Source: Gymnopus androsaceus JB14 (taxonomy: Eukaryota; Basidiomycota; Agaricomycetes; Agaricales; Omphalotaceae). Taken from it: a stretch of DNA of 64,000 bases. The notes beneath the pieces are model-generated. The model did no database searches. It saw nothing but the letters and a program-made list of their open reading frames with translations, and was not told the origin of the DNA. The position numbers and the translations under genes are program-made. Each line of letters begins with the position of its first letter. Positions within the stretch are counted from its first letter, which is position 1. The stretch is taken from positions 211,247 to 275,246 of the forward strand of contig ML769441.1 of assembly GCA_009733575.1 (NCBI GenBank), given 5' to 3'. This document shows, one piece after another, positions 45,302 through 57,125 of the stretch.

Positions 45302-46045
45302 ATGTTAAGCTCCCTACTCAATGCATTACAAGCTTTCAATCGCCAGAAGGTAGAGGCAAGGTCATTGGTATCTAACGTTAAGTTCTATCTTGCTAATTTC
45401 TATCATATAATAGGACGGCTCTGACTCCACAACGGCTACGCGAGTGAATGCAGACGATCCAATTGTTCCCGGCTCATTTTCCTTCTTTCAAAACCACGGC
45501 CCTGAATCTTCCAGCACAGCAAGTACTTTGCAATCCAAGCTGCCTTGAAAACTAATGCATCTGTAGGACACCATATCTGAGCTTGATGGCAGGATGAACT
45601 TGCTGCATCTGGATGCGCCTTTGCCTCCTCATGCTCAGATTACCGCAACCGCACCTAACATATATGTTCTCTGTACGACAACAAGACAGTCCCTGAAGGT
45701 TTGAAGATCCCAGAGAAACAGGTGCTCTTGGTGATCAAAGTTCAGAAGGCCTTATCTCTAGCTATGTCAGGAGATAAGGCATTGACACTTGAACGGTTAT
45801 GGTCTCAATTGGAAAACCAAGGAACCCTCGCCTCGCTCAAGTTTGTTGCTCACACACTCAAACTTCCTACAACCCTCCACAATTTAAGCGCTAAAGTCTC
45901 TATGTTGCATGTACAGCATGCTCGTCGTACCTCAAAGAAGCCAGAGTCCATTCATGCACCTACGGGTGTTGCGTTGATGAAATCTCACTTCATAGCTTTG
46001 CTCCTTTTCCCAAATGAATGGGTTTCTCCAGCAAAAATACAGGTT
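45302..46045 (+). pseudogene. hypothetical gene, broken
   Basis: ATG at 45302 (MLSSLLNALQAFNRQK), intron to 45413, then DGSDSTTATRVNADDPIVPG, a stretch DTISELDGRMNLLHLDAPLP and, after a one-base shift near 45700, LKIPEKQVLLVIKVQKALSL, LERLWSQLENQGTLASLKFV and ALMKSHFIALLLFPNEWV to about 46045. No known domain. It stops being recognisable about 230 bp before the left inverted repeat of the DUF6589/helicase unit, so that unit may have cut it. Confidence 0.45.
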
Positions 46046-46277
46046 TTGCTGATGTATACATCTATTTTACTTACTTTTGCAATGTCATTACCCATCTGTG
46101 GATGCCTCCTAGCTGTCCACAGATGCCTCCTGCACTTATTTACCATTTATTCAGCCTGCTGGGTGCCTCCCACACTTGATATTCATCCATCAGGCCCTCC
46201 TGACATCTTACATAGCCTCCCTACAGTATATAACCAGACACCCCAACTTAATGTACTAGTCCTATAGTAATGTAAGA

Positions 46278-46351
46278 GGCATGGCGCCCATAGAAAGTTA
46301 TGACATAATCCCCGGGTTGGATAGCTGAGGCACCACGGGCCTGTTATAGCC
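46278..46351 (+). repeat. left inverted repeat of the DUF6589/helicase unit
   Basis: GCGCCCATAGAAAGTTATGA and the following 50 bases to CTGTTATAGCC are matched, inverted, by 52446-52519 with about 80 percent identity by eye. Confidence 0.75.
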
Positions 46352-46432
46352 GCTAGCATGTCAGAACACTTTGAACAACTCAACTTCCACATTGACAAAT
46401 AAATGATTGCATTTTGTGTAATTCTTTTCTGA

Positions 46433-49400
46433 ATGTCTTCCGGTAACTCTAGCAAGCCATATAAAGCAAGACCTCGTTTAAAATGGCTCACAGCAGCTGA
46501 TGCAAGTCCTGTTATTTCAGGCACATACTCTGACAGCTCTGACTACTCTATCTCGTCTTCTTCATTGCGATATCAACCTTATTCCACAATGAGAGCCTCC
46601 AGGAGTCCTCAGGACACTCCAGCACATCTTCCGATTGATGAGAATCATCCCAAAACTCATCATCCATCTCTCAGTATCACAATTCCCCAAATACCAACGT
46701 ACAGACTCAGTCCACCACCTCAGTCGGCATTGTTTGATCCCCAACACCTACTCTCTTCAGCATTTGTAATTCCTCCTCCTCCTATTCATGGGAGAACTTG
46801 GAAACTGAAGAGAACAGAGGACAAAATCCTACAGGAGAATCTGGATAACATTGCAGACACACTCAGACAGATAGGCTCAACATTCGGTAGTCTCCCAGGC
46901 CATTGAGATACTGTTGTTAGACTGCTTTCTGGATGTAACAACATCAAAGTAGCTCGCATTATTGATGCTATATACAACCATTGCAGTGCTCAGCCTTCGT
47001 GGCAATCTCCCTGTGTTAATGAACAAGATTCTGCCTTTTCCCTTACTATACATCCAACTTCTATCAATTTTGCACATCCATCAATGAAGGCTTGGGCTGC
47101 TCAGCTCTGTGCTGTTCAGGCTCATCAAGATATCAAGACTCTGACACGCAATGATCCCGACCATCCCGAATACACTCCTGCTGTAACGAACAGTGGCTAC
47201 ATTCCGAGCATGTACCGTCTTCCTCTACAACTTTTTTGAGCATGTATCTGTCCCTCATAAGGATGGAAAGCCAGTCCAGCGCGTTAGAAGACCTCGCGAG
47301 ATGTGTATCATTGCGTCCCTTACTCCCATTGTCAATGGGCATAATATACGTGTCAATGGATACTTCTCCATGGCATTTGGTATTCATCTCTTCAGTGGTC
47401 AGGCTCATACAGATATCAAGTGACTTGCATCACAAATTGGACTTGCCGTTCATGACACAACTGTTTGTTGCGCCATTAAAGCAATGACTGAAAAGGCACA
47501 GGTTGAAATGAAGGAAATTGCTGCAAAGGCTGCTGAAAATGACAATGTAGCTCAGGCTCTAGCTTTAGACAATTGCCAACAACACACTTCAGTCTACGAG
47601 GGTGGTGTTTTATGAAAAAGTAGCATGAAAACAGGAACATATGGCTGCTCAATTGTCTTTCAGGGTGTTCTACCAGGCACATGGAACCTAAAAGATCATC
47701 TTACCCATGTCATAGCCAACGAGCGCTTGAGCATGACAGTGGAGTCACTGTGGAAGGATATTGATTGGGTTCATTTTAATGACAGCATGGAATTACTCTG
47801 TATCCAAACCCTTGCTGAAGAGATCTCTGTTCTCTTGTCCCATGTGAAGACTGTATCCAAACAGTTTCGCACTGCACCTATGGCGATACATCATATTCCC
47901 AATGATCATTGGATGTCTATTCAACCTCTTGGATGCAATTCCGAGAATGAGCTATCAACTCAAGGGATGAAACGGGCTATCAATGATTTCAACAGTCAAA
48001 TTGGATATCTGGAAGAAGCTGCAGAGATGCTCATAGAGTGGGTTGGAGGAGACAGTGGATCTCACGAGTCTACCGAGAGAGTCAAGAAAGTATTAGCTCC
48101 GACTGTGCTTTCAAACCGTGATACCCATCAAAAATCTTGACACCAGAGGCTTGGCACATTAAAAGTACAGCCATCCAAACCATATTGGAGACTCACTTTG
48201 GACCAACCAATAGCTCTGATCCCTCCTCACTTTCAAAAATATTCCACCTTGTTGGTTTAAAACGGCCAGCCAATCTGAAAAAAGTTGACTTTTATCCCAT
48301 GGTTCATGGCTTTAAACTCACCTGGAAAGTAATGATTCTTGACTGTTGGTGGTAAGCTAATTTCGTTACTGATATGCATTTGCTCATTTATTTTTCCAGA
48401 GTCCTTCTCGAAACTGACGACTTGGAGGCCTACTTCAATGACCATGCAGATAATGGTACACTGCCCACTTTTCACTGCTTAATGCTTACTGCAGGGATTC
48501 TTGTTCAACAATATGTCTCATCTTCTGCTTACAAGCGTGTATTATCTGCTGATACTCAAGACAAGGTAGCACAGATAAATCCCGCACTAGTAGTGAAGAC
48601 AGGTAGTCCTTGGATTGCTCCTTTGTGTGTGGCATCGAAGGAGCAGATTGTGCAAGGGGAAGCTGAGGAGGTTGCTTGTGATCCTGATGAATTTGATGGT
48701 GATTGTACACTTGCAAACACCATAGTATACAAGTTGCAATTTGGTTTGTGGCTCTTATTGGATGACGCTATCAAGAGTGGAGATGTAAGATGTGTAATGC
48801 AGCTGCTCAATGTAAGTTCTCAGTTCAATTCATTGCCATGTTATTTATCAGTTATATAGATCTGGATTTTCTGGTTTGCTGGTTCCAAGCACCCCAAGTA
48901 TACAACTTATCTTCTTGAGCTTCACTGTCTCCTCAAATACAAGTCTTCTCCTGCTCTTCAAACTGCAATTCTCAATAACTACCTTGTGAAATTTGGTTTT
49001 GAAGCACAGGAGCGTGACCTCATGATTGAACACCATGTATTCAAACTTGAAGAGATGGTATCAAGGGCCAATGGCAAGTTTGATGGACCTTTCTACGGGG
49101 ATATCATTGCACCTAACGTCAACAACATGACCCATCTCAACCACTCTCTCACATCTGCTTTTGCCCTCGGTATACATAAAAACAGTCATACCAAACCAGT
49201 TATGAGCCCCGAACTCAAGATAGCAATGGGAGAATTCAAGGCAGTGGAAATGCATTCCTTCTGCTCTACACAAAGCTACAACTATATTTCACAACTTGGT
49301 TTATCTAAAGGCTATTCAAAGCTAGGTCCTGGTGGAAAACTCGCTTCATTTATTATTGATACATCAAGGAAAGCTAGATTTGCTCAAGTGATTGAAGATG

Positions 49401-49705
49401 AAAAGAATTGTATTGCAGCTGGGGATATTCCTATGGAAACCATTCATTCACCATCATCCTGTATACCTTCATCACCACCTCCTTCACATCCTGCATCTGA
49501 CATGGAGCCAACGGACTCAACTTCTTCAGACTTGTCTGATTCATCTGATTCATCTGATTCCGAGTCATTTAATTCCGACAAAAATCCCATTATTCTGGCT
49601 TTCAAAAACCCGATGTCAGACAATAGTGAAACGGAGAGCAAGAAGGATGATGAAGAAATGGCAGCAGCAGCAGAAAGCGACAACAAAGACAAGTGGTCAG
49701 ATTAG
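46433..49705 (+). pseudogene. DUF6589-type protein, broken
   Basis: ATG at 46433 (MSSGNSSKPYKARPRLKWL). After a Ser/Pro-rich start and a helix, the typical blocks of the agaric DUF6589 family follow in order: TLTRNDPDHPEY, ASLTPIVNGHNIRVNGYF, ALDNCQQHTSVYEGG, LTHVIANERLSMTVESLW, STQGMKRAINDFNSQIGYL, MLIEWVGGDSGSHES, then HIKSTAIQTILETHFGPTNS, LKRPANLKKVDFYPMVHGF, an Asp/Glu patch, FDGPFYGDIIAPNVNNMTHL and an acidic Ser-rich end. Stops (TGA at 46904-46906, about 47237 and 47421, TGA near 47614) and shifts break it. The DN and GGD boxes with a later Glu could be a DDE-type triad; this is inference. Convergent with the helicase gene. Confidence 0.6.
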
Positions 49706-49734
49706 AGATCAAGATTTAAGGTAATGTGCTTTAC

Positions 49735-52359
49735 CTAGTGACAGACTCTTTTTGTTCTGACTGGCCCCATCTCTGCTAAAACAGATAACAGACTAGGTTG
49801 TGCTCCATGAGACTTTGGTGCCACCTTCTTTGTTGTTTGTTGCACTGCAACCACTGGAAGATTTGTTGTATTGTTGAGATGTGAGGCTGTTGGTGAAGGA
49901 GGTAATGCAGGCAAAGATGGTCTAGAGATTGGAGGAGATGATATGGGGGAATAATCGTTGGGCTCAGGACTCTCCAATGCATAGCATGTCTGTGCTTTAG
50001 GTTTTGAAGCCTTTCTCTTCTCTACTTCTTTTGCTTTCTTCTCTCAATCTTTTTCCTCTTTCTCTTCCTTTTGCTTCTTCTGTATATCAACCTGAAAATC
50101 TGAGAGCAGCCTCCAAAGAAATGTTGAATTTGACTCATAATCCCAAGAATGCGCAGTGAGAATAGTTATGAGTGCATCTTTGCTGTCAATGATGAGGAAT
50201 TTATTAAGTATTTATAAGAGAGTCAGGGAGGAAGAAAGCAATGGGATAGTTGGAAAGATGAGGGTTCAAGGGCTCAATTTTGCTCCAAATCAGCTGCTGG
50301 AAGTCAACAAGCCATACGCGCATGCTTGCACGCTCCGCTTTACCCAGCCACTTTGCCAATTTGCATTTTGATAGCTTTGCAGGTGCTACAGTTGTTGGGA
50401 GCCATTTGAGTGGTGCATCTGCTGGTGCAGTGAACAGGTAGTTCTTGTGAGAGCAAGCGGCACACAGTGCGCAGAATACAGCATGACCTGCAGCTGCACA
50501 CTCCAAATGTAATGTCTCCTCCAGTGGATTGCCATAGTGGAGGTTGAGGTGAGCTGTATAGCATCAATCCTCCATGAGAAATAAAGCAACTGAAAGAGCC
50601 ATGGACTCTGTTTAATCCTTCTTCTTCTTGGTTTTCTTTTTCGATTTTGCTGTAGTCATGTCAATTGATTCACCTGTGAAAGTGTCAGAGATATTAAATT
50701 GTTGAGATGAGAATATACTGCACCTTCAACTGTTGCCTTTGCTCCTTGTAATGTCCTCGCTGGTATCAGTACTAACATACGGCAGAGCATGTCCGGGCTC
50801 CGCCCTGAGCACCCAGCACCTTGAACAAAGCCATTCAATGAAGAGGGGAAATGGTAGAAGATGCTATCCAGCACCTTGCAACGGTTTATTCCCTGCCTGA
50901 TAGCTGGTGTACCAATGACAACCTGGAGATATGGATCCAAGTCAATGCAGTCAAACATTTCCTTGTTATAGGCATCTAGGCAGACACTGTGATACATCCA
51001 TATGCAACAAAGACAGAGGTATTGCTGTGGAATGTGATCCCACAGGTACTCAAATATAACATAGGCTTCAGGGATGGTGCTGACATGAATTATGGTCTTG
51101 CGACTGCTACAAAGAATCTCAAGGATAGGCGCATACTTCGAGACACCCTGCTTGCTCTTCATTGGTTGTATACTGATCTGCATATTTGTTCTTTCATTTG
51201 AGCAATGTTGGAGGTTGTATGAGAGACCTGACATGCCCAAAGCAGTGCATAGGCATCAGGAAAAATGGTCTGGGCCCAGGATGACCCCAGGTCACTTAGG
51301 CAGCCTAGGCCACCTAGGAATAATGCAAAAACTTCGGACACCTCAGGTATCCTAGGCCTCCTAGGCCTCCTAAGCCTCCTAAGCCTCCTAGGAATTCTGA
51401 GGGTATCCTCAGGTTGCCTCAGGTTGCCTCAGGTTGCCTCAGGTTGCCTCAGGTTGCCCCAGGATGCCTCAGAACAGCCCAGGACAGCTCAGGATGGTCC
51501 CCAGAATGCCTAGGAGGCCTAAGATGCCTAGGATACCTGAGGTGTCCAAAGTTTTTGCATTATTCCTAGGTGGCCTAGGCTGCCTAAGTGACCTGGGGTC
51601 ATCCTAGACCCAGACCATTTTTCCTGATGTAATGCACACGTTTCAGTGCCGGAAGCACAAGTAGCTGTCGTGACAACAACTGGTATGGCAGCAGGAAGGC
51701 AGCCTTTGATGAAGGCACCAATGTGTTCAAACTGTGGTCGGAAACCACTGGATCCCCAGGATCCGATGAGGTGAGATTTGTCAACAACAAATTCAGTGAG
51801 ATTGGAACAAAACATTTCATGATATATTATGTGGCACCATTCAGGTGAAGCAAGGTGCTCTGGATCTACACATATGAGGCTCCAGCTTCTGCATTTGCAT
51901 ATCAGAGCCTCTAAATTGATTTGGTCAATACAGTACTCCGAGATATGTTCATGGCAATATGAAAATCCTGAGATGCCAAATGCTTCAGCTTCAGCAATCT
52001 ATAATGAAGAAGTAATGAGCTACAAAGCAGTTGAGGAATAACACAGTATGCACAAGACTTGTAGGTAGCCCCTTCGTTGGTGTGATCACCATGACTACTG
52101 GTTGACTTTTAACCAAAAATGCAGGATACATTGCAGGATGTGTCGAAATTTCAAGATGAGCAAGGATTGGAACAATGAACAGAGCTGATTTTCCATCTCC
52201 TGTCACTGTGAATGCGACAAGGTGCTGGCCATCCAGGACAAGAGGAATCCAATCACTTTGGAAATTGTGAAGACCATCCTTCCATTGCAGTATCCATGTT
52301 GAGACAACTCTACTTAGAGTGGTAAGACCTTCCCGAGATGTCCATTTGAGTTCAGACAT
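49735..52359 (-). pseudogene. RecQ-like DNA helicase, broken
   Basis: Starts near 52359 (MSELKWTSREGLTTLS). Walker A TGDGKSALF, motif Ia VVMVITPTKGL, motif II position DKSH in place of DEAH (FVVDKSHLIGSWGSSGFRP), motif III VVTTATCASGTET; then foldback element 2; then HCSNERTNMQISIQP, motif IV RKTIIHVSTI, motif V QVVIGTPAIRQGINR, motif VI degenerate (FVQGAGCSGRSPD), and a basic end (KKKTKKKKD) near 50625. A further module (50506-49735: AACSHKNYLFTAPADAP, KAERASMRVWLVDFQQLIW, Lys/Glu-rich linker with TGA at 50044-50046, Pro-rich end) is typical of the C-terminus of these agaric helicases. The DEAH loss, insertion and shifts make it inactive. Confidence 0.75.
51254..51629. mobile_element. foldback element 2, inside the helicase
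   Basis: Ends CATCAGGAAAAATGGTCTGG and its inverse complement, arms rich in CCTAGG with TTTGGACACCTCAGG-type words shared with element 1. The centre has five copies of the 10-bp word AGGTTGCCTC and CCTCCTAGG/CCTCCTAAG repeats. It sits between helicase motifs III and IV. Confidence 0.85.
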
Positions 52360-52445
52360 GTTTGAGAGACATAGAATAATGAAATTAAGGTGAATGAGAA
52401 TGAAGTATTGAAGTAGTGGTAGAAAAATATGGCGAAGCTGGCCAT

Positions 52446-52519
52446 GGCTATAACGGGCCTGCAGTCCCTCAGTTATCCGACCCGGCGATTATGGCATAAC
52501 TTTCTATGGGTGCAATGCC
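52446..52519 (-). repeat. right inverted repeat of the DUF6589/helicase unit
   Basis: CATAACTTTCTATGGGTGCA and the adjacent 50 bases are the inverse complement of 46278-46351. Lies about 90 bp upstream of the helicase start. Flanking duplication could not be fixed. Confidence 0.75.
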
Positions 52520-53418
52520 CTATATGTTAGTTCCAGACTCCACATGGAACAGGGAACATTGTCGGAGTCTGGTTTTCGAGGCTATTAATGTACCCCAGTC
52601 TGTTATTACCACTGTCTACCATTGTTACCATTTCCATTCCATTTTCTGTCTATCTCTGTCTCTGTTTCTTCTACTGTATCAATACAACCAAGTGTTTGTG
52701 TTACTGTAACATTGACCCCTCGAACTTTGCAATCTTGAAAACCATAACATGTTATATTGACATGCAAACTATGTATCTGGTGTAACGCCACAGGGCTAAA
52801 GTAGGTATGTACACATTTTATATTCTGTGGGATACGGAAGAGTGATTTGCCATGTTTGTGCTTTCTTTTGTAGCAGTAGACCAACTACATGTAGCCATGG
52901 TAGTGAAAAATTGGAGATGTAACTGGTTTGAAAAATTGCCTACCTGCGGCGTAAACTTTTGATCTGACACCATAACACATCACACAGCCCTAGGAACTTT
53001 TAATTTAAAAGTTTGCACCATAATGTGTAACATTCTGCAAACACTTGGTCATATCAATACAGTCTTCTGACCTTCCAAGTTCTGCTTGAAGGCTCACTGT
53101 CATCTGCATCAAATGCAAGACTTTTTCCATAGATCCTATATCTATGTCTGAAGCTCACTGTCTCTCATATCTTGTGCTGGGCTTTGTCTGTGGATCCTAT
53201 ATTTACATCCAATGATCCAAAGCTCCCTGGTAGCTTCTATTTGGGTTTCACTACTTCTAAAACACCTCGGGTATCACTTGGTTCTTTCCCTTCCATCCAC
53301 TTCCACCCTATTCCATGTCATAGCTAATTTTGGCAGGGAAAAAACAAAAATCTTAATGCCACTGCAATGGAGCCCAAACTCACTTAAATGGTAGTTAAAT
53401 AAGCCTTTTATAGGATAA
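52520..53418. other. AT-rich spacer, no gene seen
   Basis: Contains a short inverted repeat CCAGACTCC...GGAGTCTGG (52533-52575) close to the right inverted repeat. No ORF with a credible splice pattern. Confidence 0.4.
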
Positions 53419-53562
53419 ATGCACAACTCTGTGCAGCCAGATTTTTCACTTTTATGCATAATATGTATCAGGCAGGTGAGGAAGTAGCAAACTTTGTGTG
53501 CCAACTGTGAGTGAACAATGTTGAAATCAAAAAAAAAAATCATGTTGCACAGAGTTGTGCAT
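53419..53562. mobile_element. small MITE, 144 bp
   Basis: ATGCACAACTCTGTGCA at the left end is repeated inverted as TGCACAGAGTTGTGCAT at the right end. AT-rich centre. No clear target duplication. Confidence 0.65.
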
Positions 53563-53952
53563 ATACAGTATCTAGAGCTCCTTGCAGTCTTAAATTGACC
53601 TCCCGGTCTTTGAAGCCAGTATCATTGAGGTTTTGTCGGTTTCCCCACCAAATCAAAAAAACATGTAATGTGCGCACATCCTATCTTACCAATACCACTC
53701 GCGCTTACCTCTGGATCTCCATCCCATTTTTGACGTCGATGCATATCCATTGATCATTTTTTGTGCATTGGGCACACTATTTTGGGTTGCGGAGGGAAGG
53801 TATCGAAGTAGATAGCTAAATAAAAAATGCGTGACTTTTCAATTTCAAGCCCAGCCTGTCAAGGCAATAAATTCTGTTGTTCACAGTTAACCTTGTTTGT
53901 AATTAAAACCAACTTGAACAAGAAAATGAACTATAACACTACATACATACAT
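53563..53952. other. spacer, no gene seen
   Basis: AT-rich sequence downstream of the ABC ATPase stop; no motif recognised beyond its likely 3' end. Confidence 0.35.
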
Positions 53953-55178
53953 TCACTCTTCCACCCATCCTTTCCCTCTGCTCAACCTAAACTTTCGAAA
54001 TACACCCGCATCCTCATCACGGTTCCATGGAACCTCTTCTTCCCAGTGAGTGATCACCACAACTGCTTGATCTGGACCGACTCCTGCTCCGCCTGCCGAT
54101 AAACAATCACCCTGTGGATACTCCCTTGCAACTTCCACCATCGTCGCGTCCATTCCACTCCAAACTTCATCCAACAATATCAACGGCGGACGACCAACAA
54201 GAGCACGCATGAGCACAACAATGCGCTGTTGGGGAAGAGGGAGGGATGGGAAGGAGGTTTGGGCGAATTGGTGTATTAAACTTGACGAAGCGGGTACAGA
54301 TGAGCTGGTTATTGTGCTTTCACTAGTATTTGCACACTTCCAAGCTTCTGGTCCAAGTGCTTCTAATACTTCCCATACCCGAGCCACTCTCCAGCTTTCC
54401 TCCTCTTTCCATCCATCTTGGCCTTCCATTGAATCTTCGCAGCCTCCTCGACCTTCTCTGCTCAGGCTAGAACTAACTTGCATCCCTATCCCACTACCAA
54501 CACTCTTTTTACCTTTGGGCACAAAGTCGCCGTCAAATCCTGTTCCAATTAGATCCCAGACTGTCATATTAGAGCGTCTCGGGAAAGCATCAAAGAGCTC
54601 GGGAGACAGTATCGCGATGGCGGAGCGTAGAAGGGTAGCAGGAAGGTGTGACCGGCGCTGCGAGAAATGTTGCAGGTGGGAGGAAGTTTCGCATGGGCTA
54701 TTGCTAGATGTTGAATTTTGTGGGGGATAGCGGGTCTGGGTATAGCATTGTGGATGGTCACCTGTAATGAGAGAGAGAAGTGTGGTTTTGCCAGAGCCTA
54801 AAATGTCAAATAGAAATCACAAGTGTCGCTGGAGGAGCTTAGAGTCACGTACCATTCTCTCCGACCAAATGCCATTGTTCTCCTTGCCTGATCTGCCAGG
54901 AAAGCTGATCAAGTACTTTGCGATTGCTGTACTGGACCTTGACGTTCTTGAGATCAATCAGAATCTGTCCAATTTTCGGAGCAGGCCTGTCTGTGCCCTT
55001 GTTTTTCTTTGGTTGGCCAGACGAACCACCTAATCCGAGTTCAACCTCCCTCAGAACACTTTCCCTCTCTCCAGCCATGACCATTGATCCCTTGACATAG
55101 ACAACATGGTCTACCTAATCAGGAAGCGCGTCTTGCCCTCGCAGTCCTATGATAACTCTGGGTTCTTTCTTGACATGT
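53953..55178 (-). pseudogene. ABC-type ATPase, C-terminal half only
   Basis: Minus strand. From 55178: GLRGQDALPD, a TAG (55115-55117) where Trp is expected, then VDHVVYVKGSMVMAGERES, a linker, and a nucleotide-binding domain: LIDLKNVKVQYSNRKVLDQL, Walker A WHLVGENGSGKTTLLSLITG (across an intron near 54799-54852), the post-Walker region FDAFPRRSNMTVWDLIGTGF, a degenerate signature (SLPLPQQRIVVLMRALV), Walker B PLILLDEVWSGMD and the H-loop VVVITHWEEEVP. This is the second domain of the soluble two-domain ABC proteins similar to yeast YDR061W. The first domain is missing: the frame ends beside foldback element 3 at 55186. No break was found in the remaining half other than the TAG. Confidence 0.75.
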
Positions 55179-55185
55179 AGACCAT

Positions 55186-55960
55186 CATCAGCAAAAATGC
55201 TCTGGGCCCTAGGACTAAGGGGGAACTAGAAGTTACCTCAGGTATCCTAGTTCTCCTAGGTCTCCTAGGTGACCTAGGTCGCCCAGGTCATCTAGGTTTA
55301 TCCCCTTTTCCTAGGGAATGATGGGTTGCAACAGGATGCTATAGGTGCCAGACAACCACTTATGATGAACTGAAGTTGATGCAATGTATCTTTGAGAACC
55401 CTTAGTTATCCTTAAAGACCCCACATTGTTTCTGGTGATTTGAGGTTAGATGAAAGTGAACTAAGATCTCACAAGTCAGGCTACATCAGCTGAAGGTTAC
55501 CTGCATAAAATGGAGGACAACTTTGACTGATGAAGGGATTTCATGGGTGGCCTAAGACTGTATGAAAGTGAGAAAGGGTCTCAGAACGCTTTCTCTAAGT
55601 ATCTTAAGCCTGCCTAAAAGGAACTGAAATGGATAGAAAGAACTTGGATTACCTTCAACCTACCAGAGGATATGGAGAGTCCATCTCAAGTAACCCTTGC
55701 TAGTCTTGGGCTAACTGAGGTTAACTGAGGTTAACTCAGGTTAACTCAGGTTAACTCAGGTTAACTCAGGTTAACTCAGGTTAGCTCAGGTTAACTGAGG
55801 TTAACTGAGGTTAACTCAGGTTAACTCAGGTTAGCTCAGGTTAACTCAGGTTAACTCAGGTTAACTCAGGTTAACTCAGGTTAACTCAGGTTAGCTCAGG
55901 TTAACTCAGGTTAACTCAGGTTAACTCAGGTTTGTCTAGGTTGACTCAGGTGGGTTCAGG
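55186..55960. mobile_element. foldback element 3, partial, with 10-bp array
   Basis: Begins CATCAGCAAAAATGCTCTGG like elements 1 and 2, with CCTAGG words for about 130 bp, then diverges. No matching right end was found. From about 55711 to 55935 it carries some 23 copies of the 10-bp unit GGTTAACTCA, with GGTTAACTGA and GGTTAGCTCA variants. Confidence 0.7.
55711..55935. repeat. 10-bp minisatellite, about 23 copies
   Basis: Head-to-tail copies of GGTTAACTCA. Each unit contains the palindrome GTTAAC. Not a CRISPR array: no spacers. Confidence 0.95.
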
Positions 55961-57125
55961 TCAACTGAAGTAGCCAAAAGGTAATGAAAAATGATTTGAT
56001 ATGGCTTGAATTTGCCTTAGAAGTGATTGAGGTATTGTAGATCACTTCTAAGTGATGTAAGGCTGGATGAGCAAGCTGAAGTCACTCAGAGTCTCTTTGG
56101 ATGGGGGGGTTAAAGTAATCCGGGAGTGCTAACCTTTTTTTTATTTTTTTGCAATATGCTGAGTACTAACTTACGGTGGGGGGAAGGCTACCTCTCTTCG
56201 TAAGGTAAGGTGGTAATGGCTGGGGACTGAGGCCACATTATAACCCTACCCCCTTGCTGTATTGCCATGCGGTTAGGCGTATCGAGGAAAAAGATATAAT
56301 GATGAATTAATGTGCCCGAATACAACAGATATCATTAGAAATTGCTCTCAGGTCACTCAGAAATAACCTCCAGAACCTCGAGCAAGCCTGAAGTCACCTC
56401 AGCCAGCATGAGAGTGAATAATGATGAACTAATGTGCCCCGAATACAACAGATATCATTAGAAATTGCTCTCAGGTCACTCAGAAATAACCTCCAGAACC
56501 TCGAGATGAAGTCAAGCCAATATTGAATCCTCTTCAATCAATTCCAGTATTCAGTATTCAGTATTCAGTATCATATTATTCTATATATACAAATCATATT
56601 GTCAACAATGCGATGCAATCAACCAAGCCACGATCATCAACACTACACTCCCACAGATCTGGCATTTGGGCGGACAAGGAGGTTGAACCCCTAGAGCCTG
56701 TAGAGAGATCAGCAGTTAGATGGCAGGGAGGAACGGAATCACGTACATGGTTGTGCTTGGACCAGAGGTTAAACCCTAGGCAGTTGATGTTAGTAGTGCT
56801 ATTATACAGAAAAAAATGGACCATACCAGCACAGCGGAGACAGAGACACCTGAAAGGAAGGGAACGTCAACGTTACTCATCACCACCTTGATGGAAAAAA
56901 TACCTAGAAACAACGGATCTGAATTTTATTCTGTATATGGTTAGTTCAACAGCGTGCACATTTGAGAAAAGCACCAGCGTACATCTATGTACATCGATAA
57001 AGTTGGCGTCCAGATTGAGATTGAAAAAGAGGGAATGCGATCAATGGACTTATGTACAATGCGGGAGTGAACCTAGGATGAGCTCGGTAAGACAGAGAAA
57101 TCACAGTATTAGAAATACGTACCAG
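55961..57125. other. spacer with a 120-bp direct repeat
   Basis: No gene recognised. About 87 bp starting AATGATGAATTAATGTGCCC at 56298 are repeated from 56418 with one extra base. Poly-T near 56140 and a triple CAGTATT near 56549 are the only other features. Between 56523 and 56940 short frames exist without support. Confidence 0.5.

Noticed and set aside
55711..55935. Possible CRISPR-like array
   Set aside because: Units are directly joined with no spacers, and the genome is eukaryotic; it is a minisatellite.
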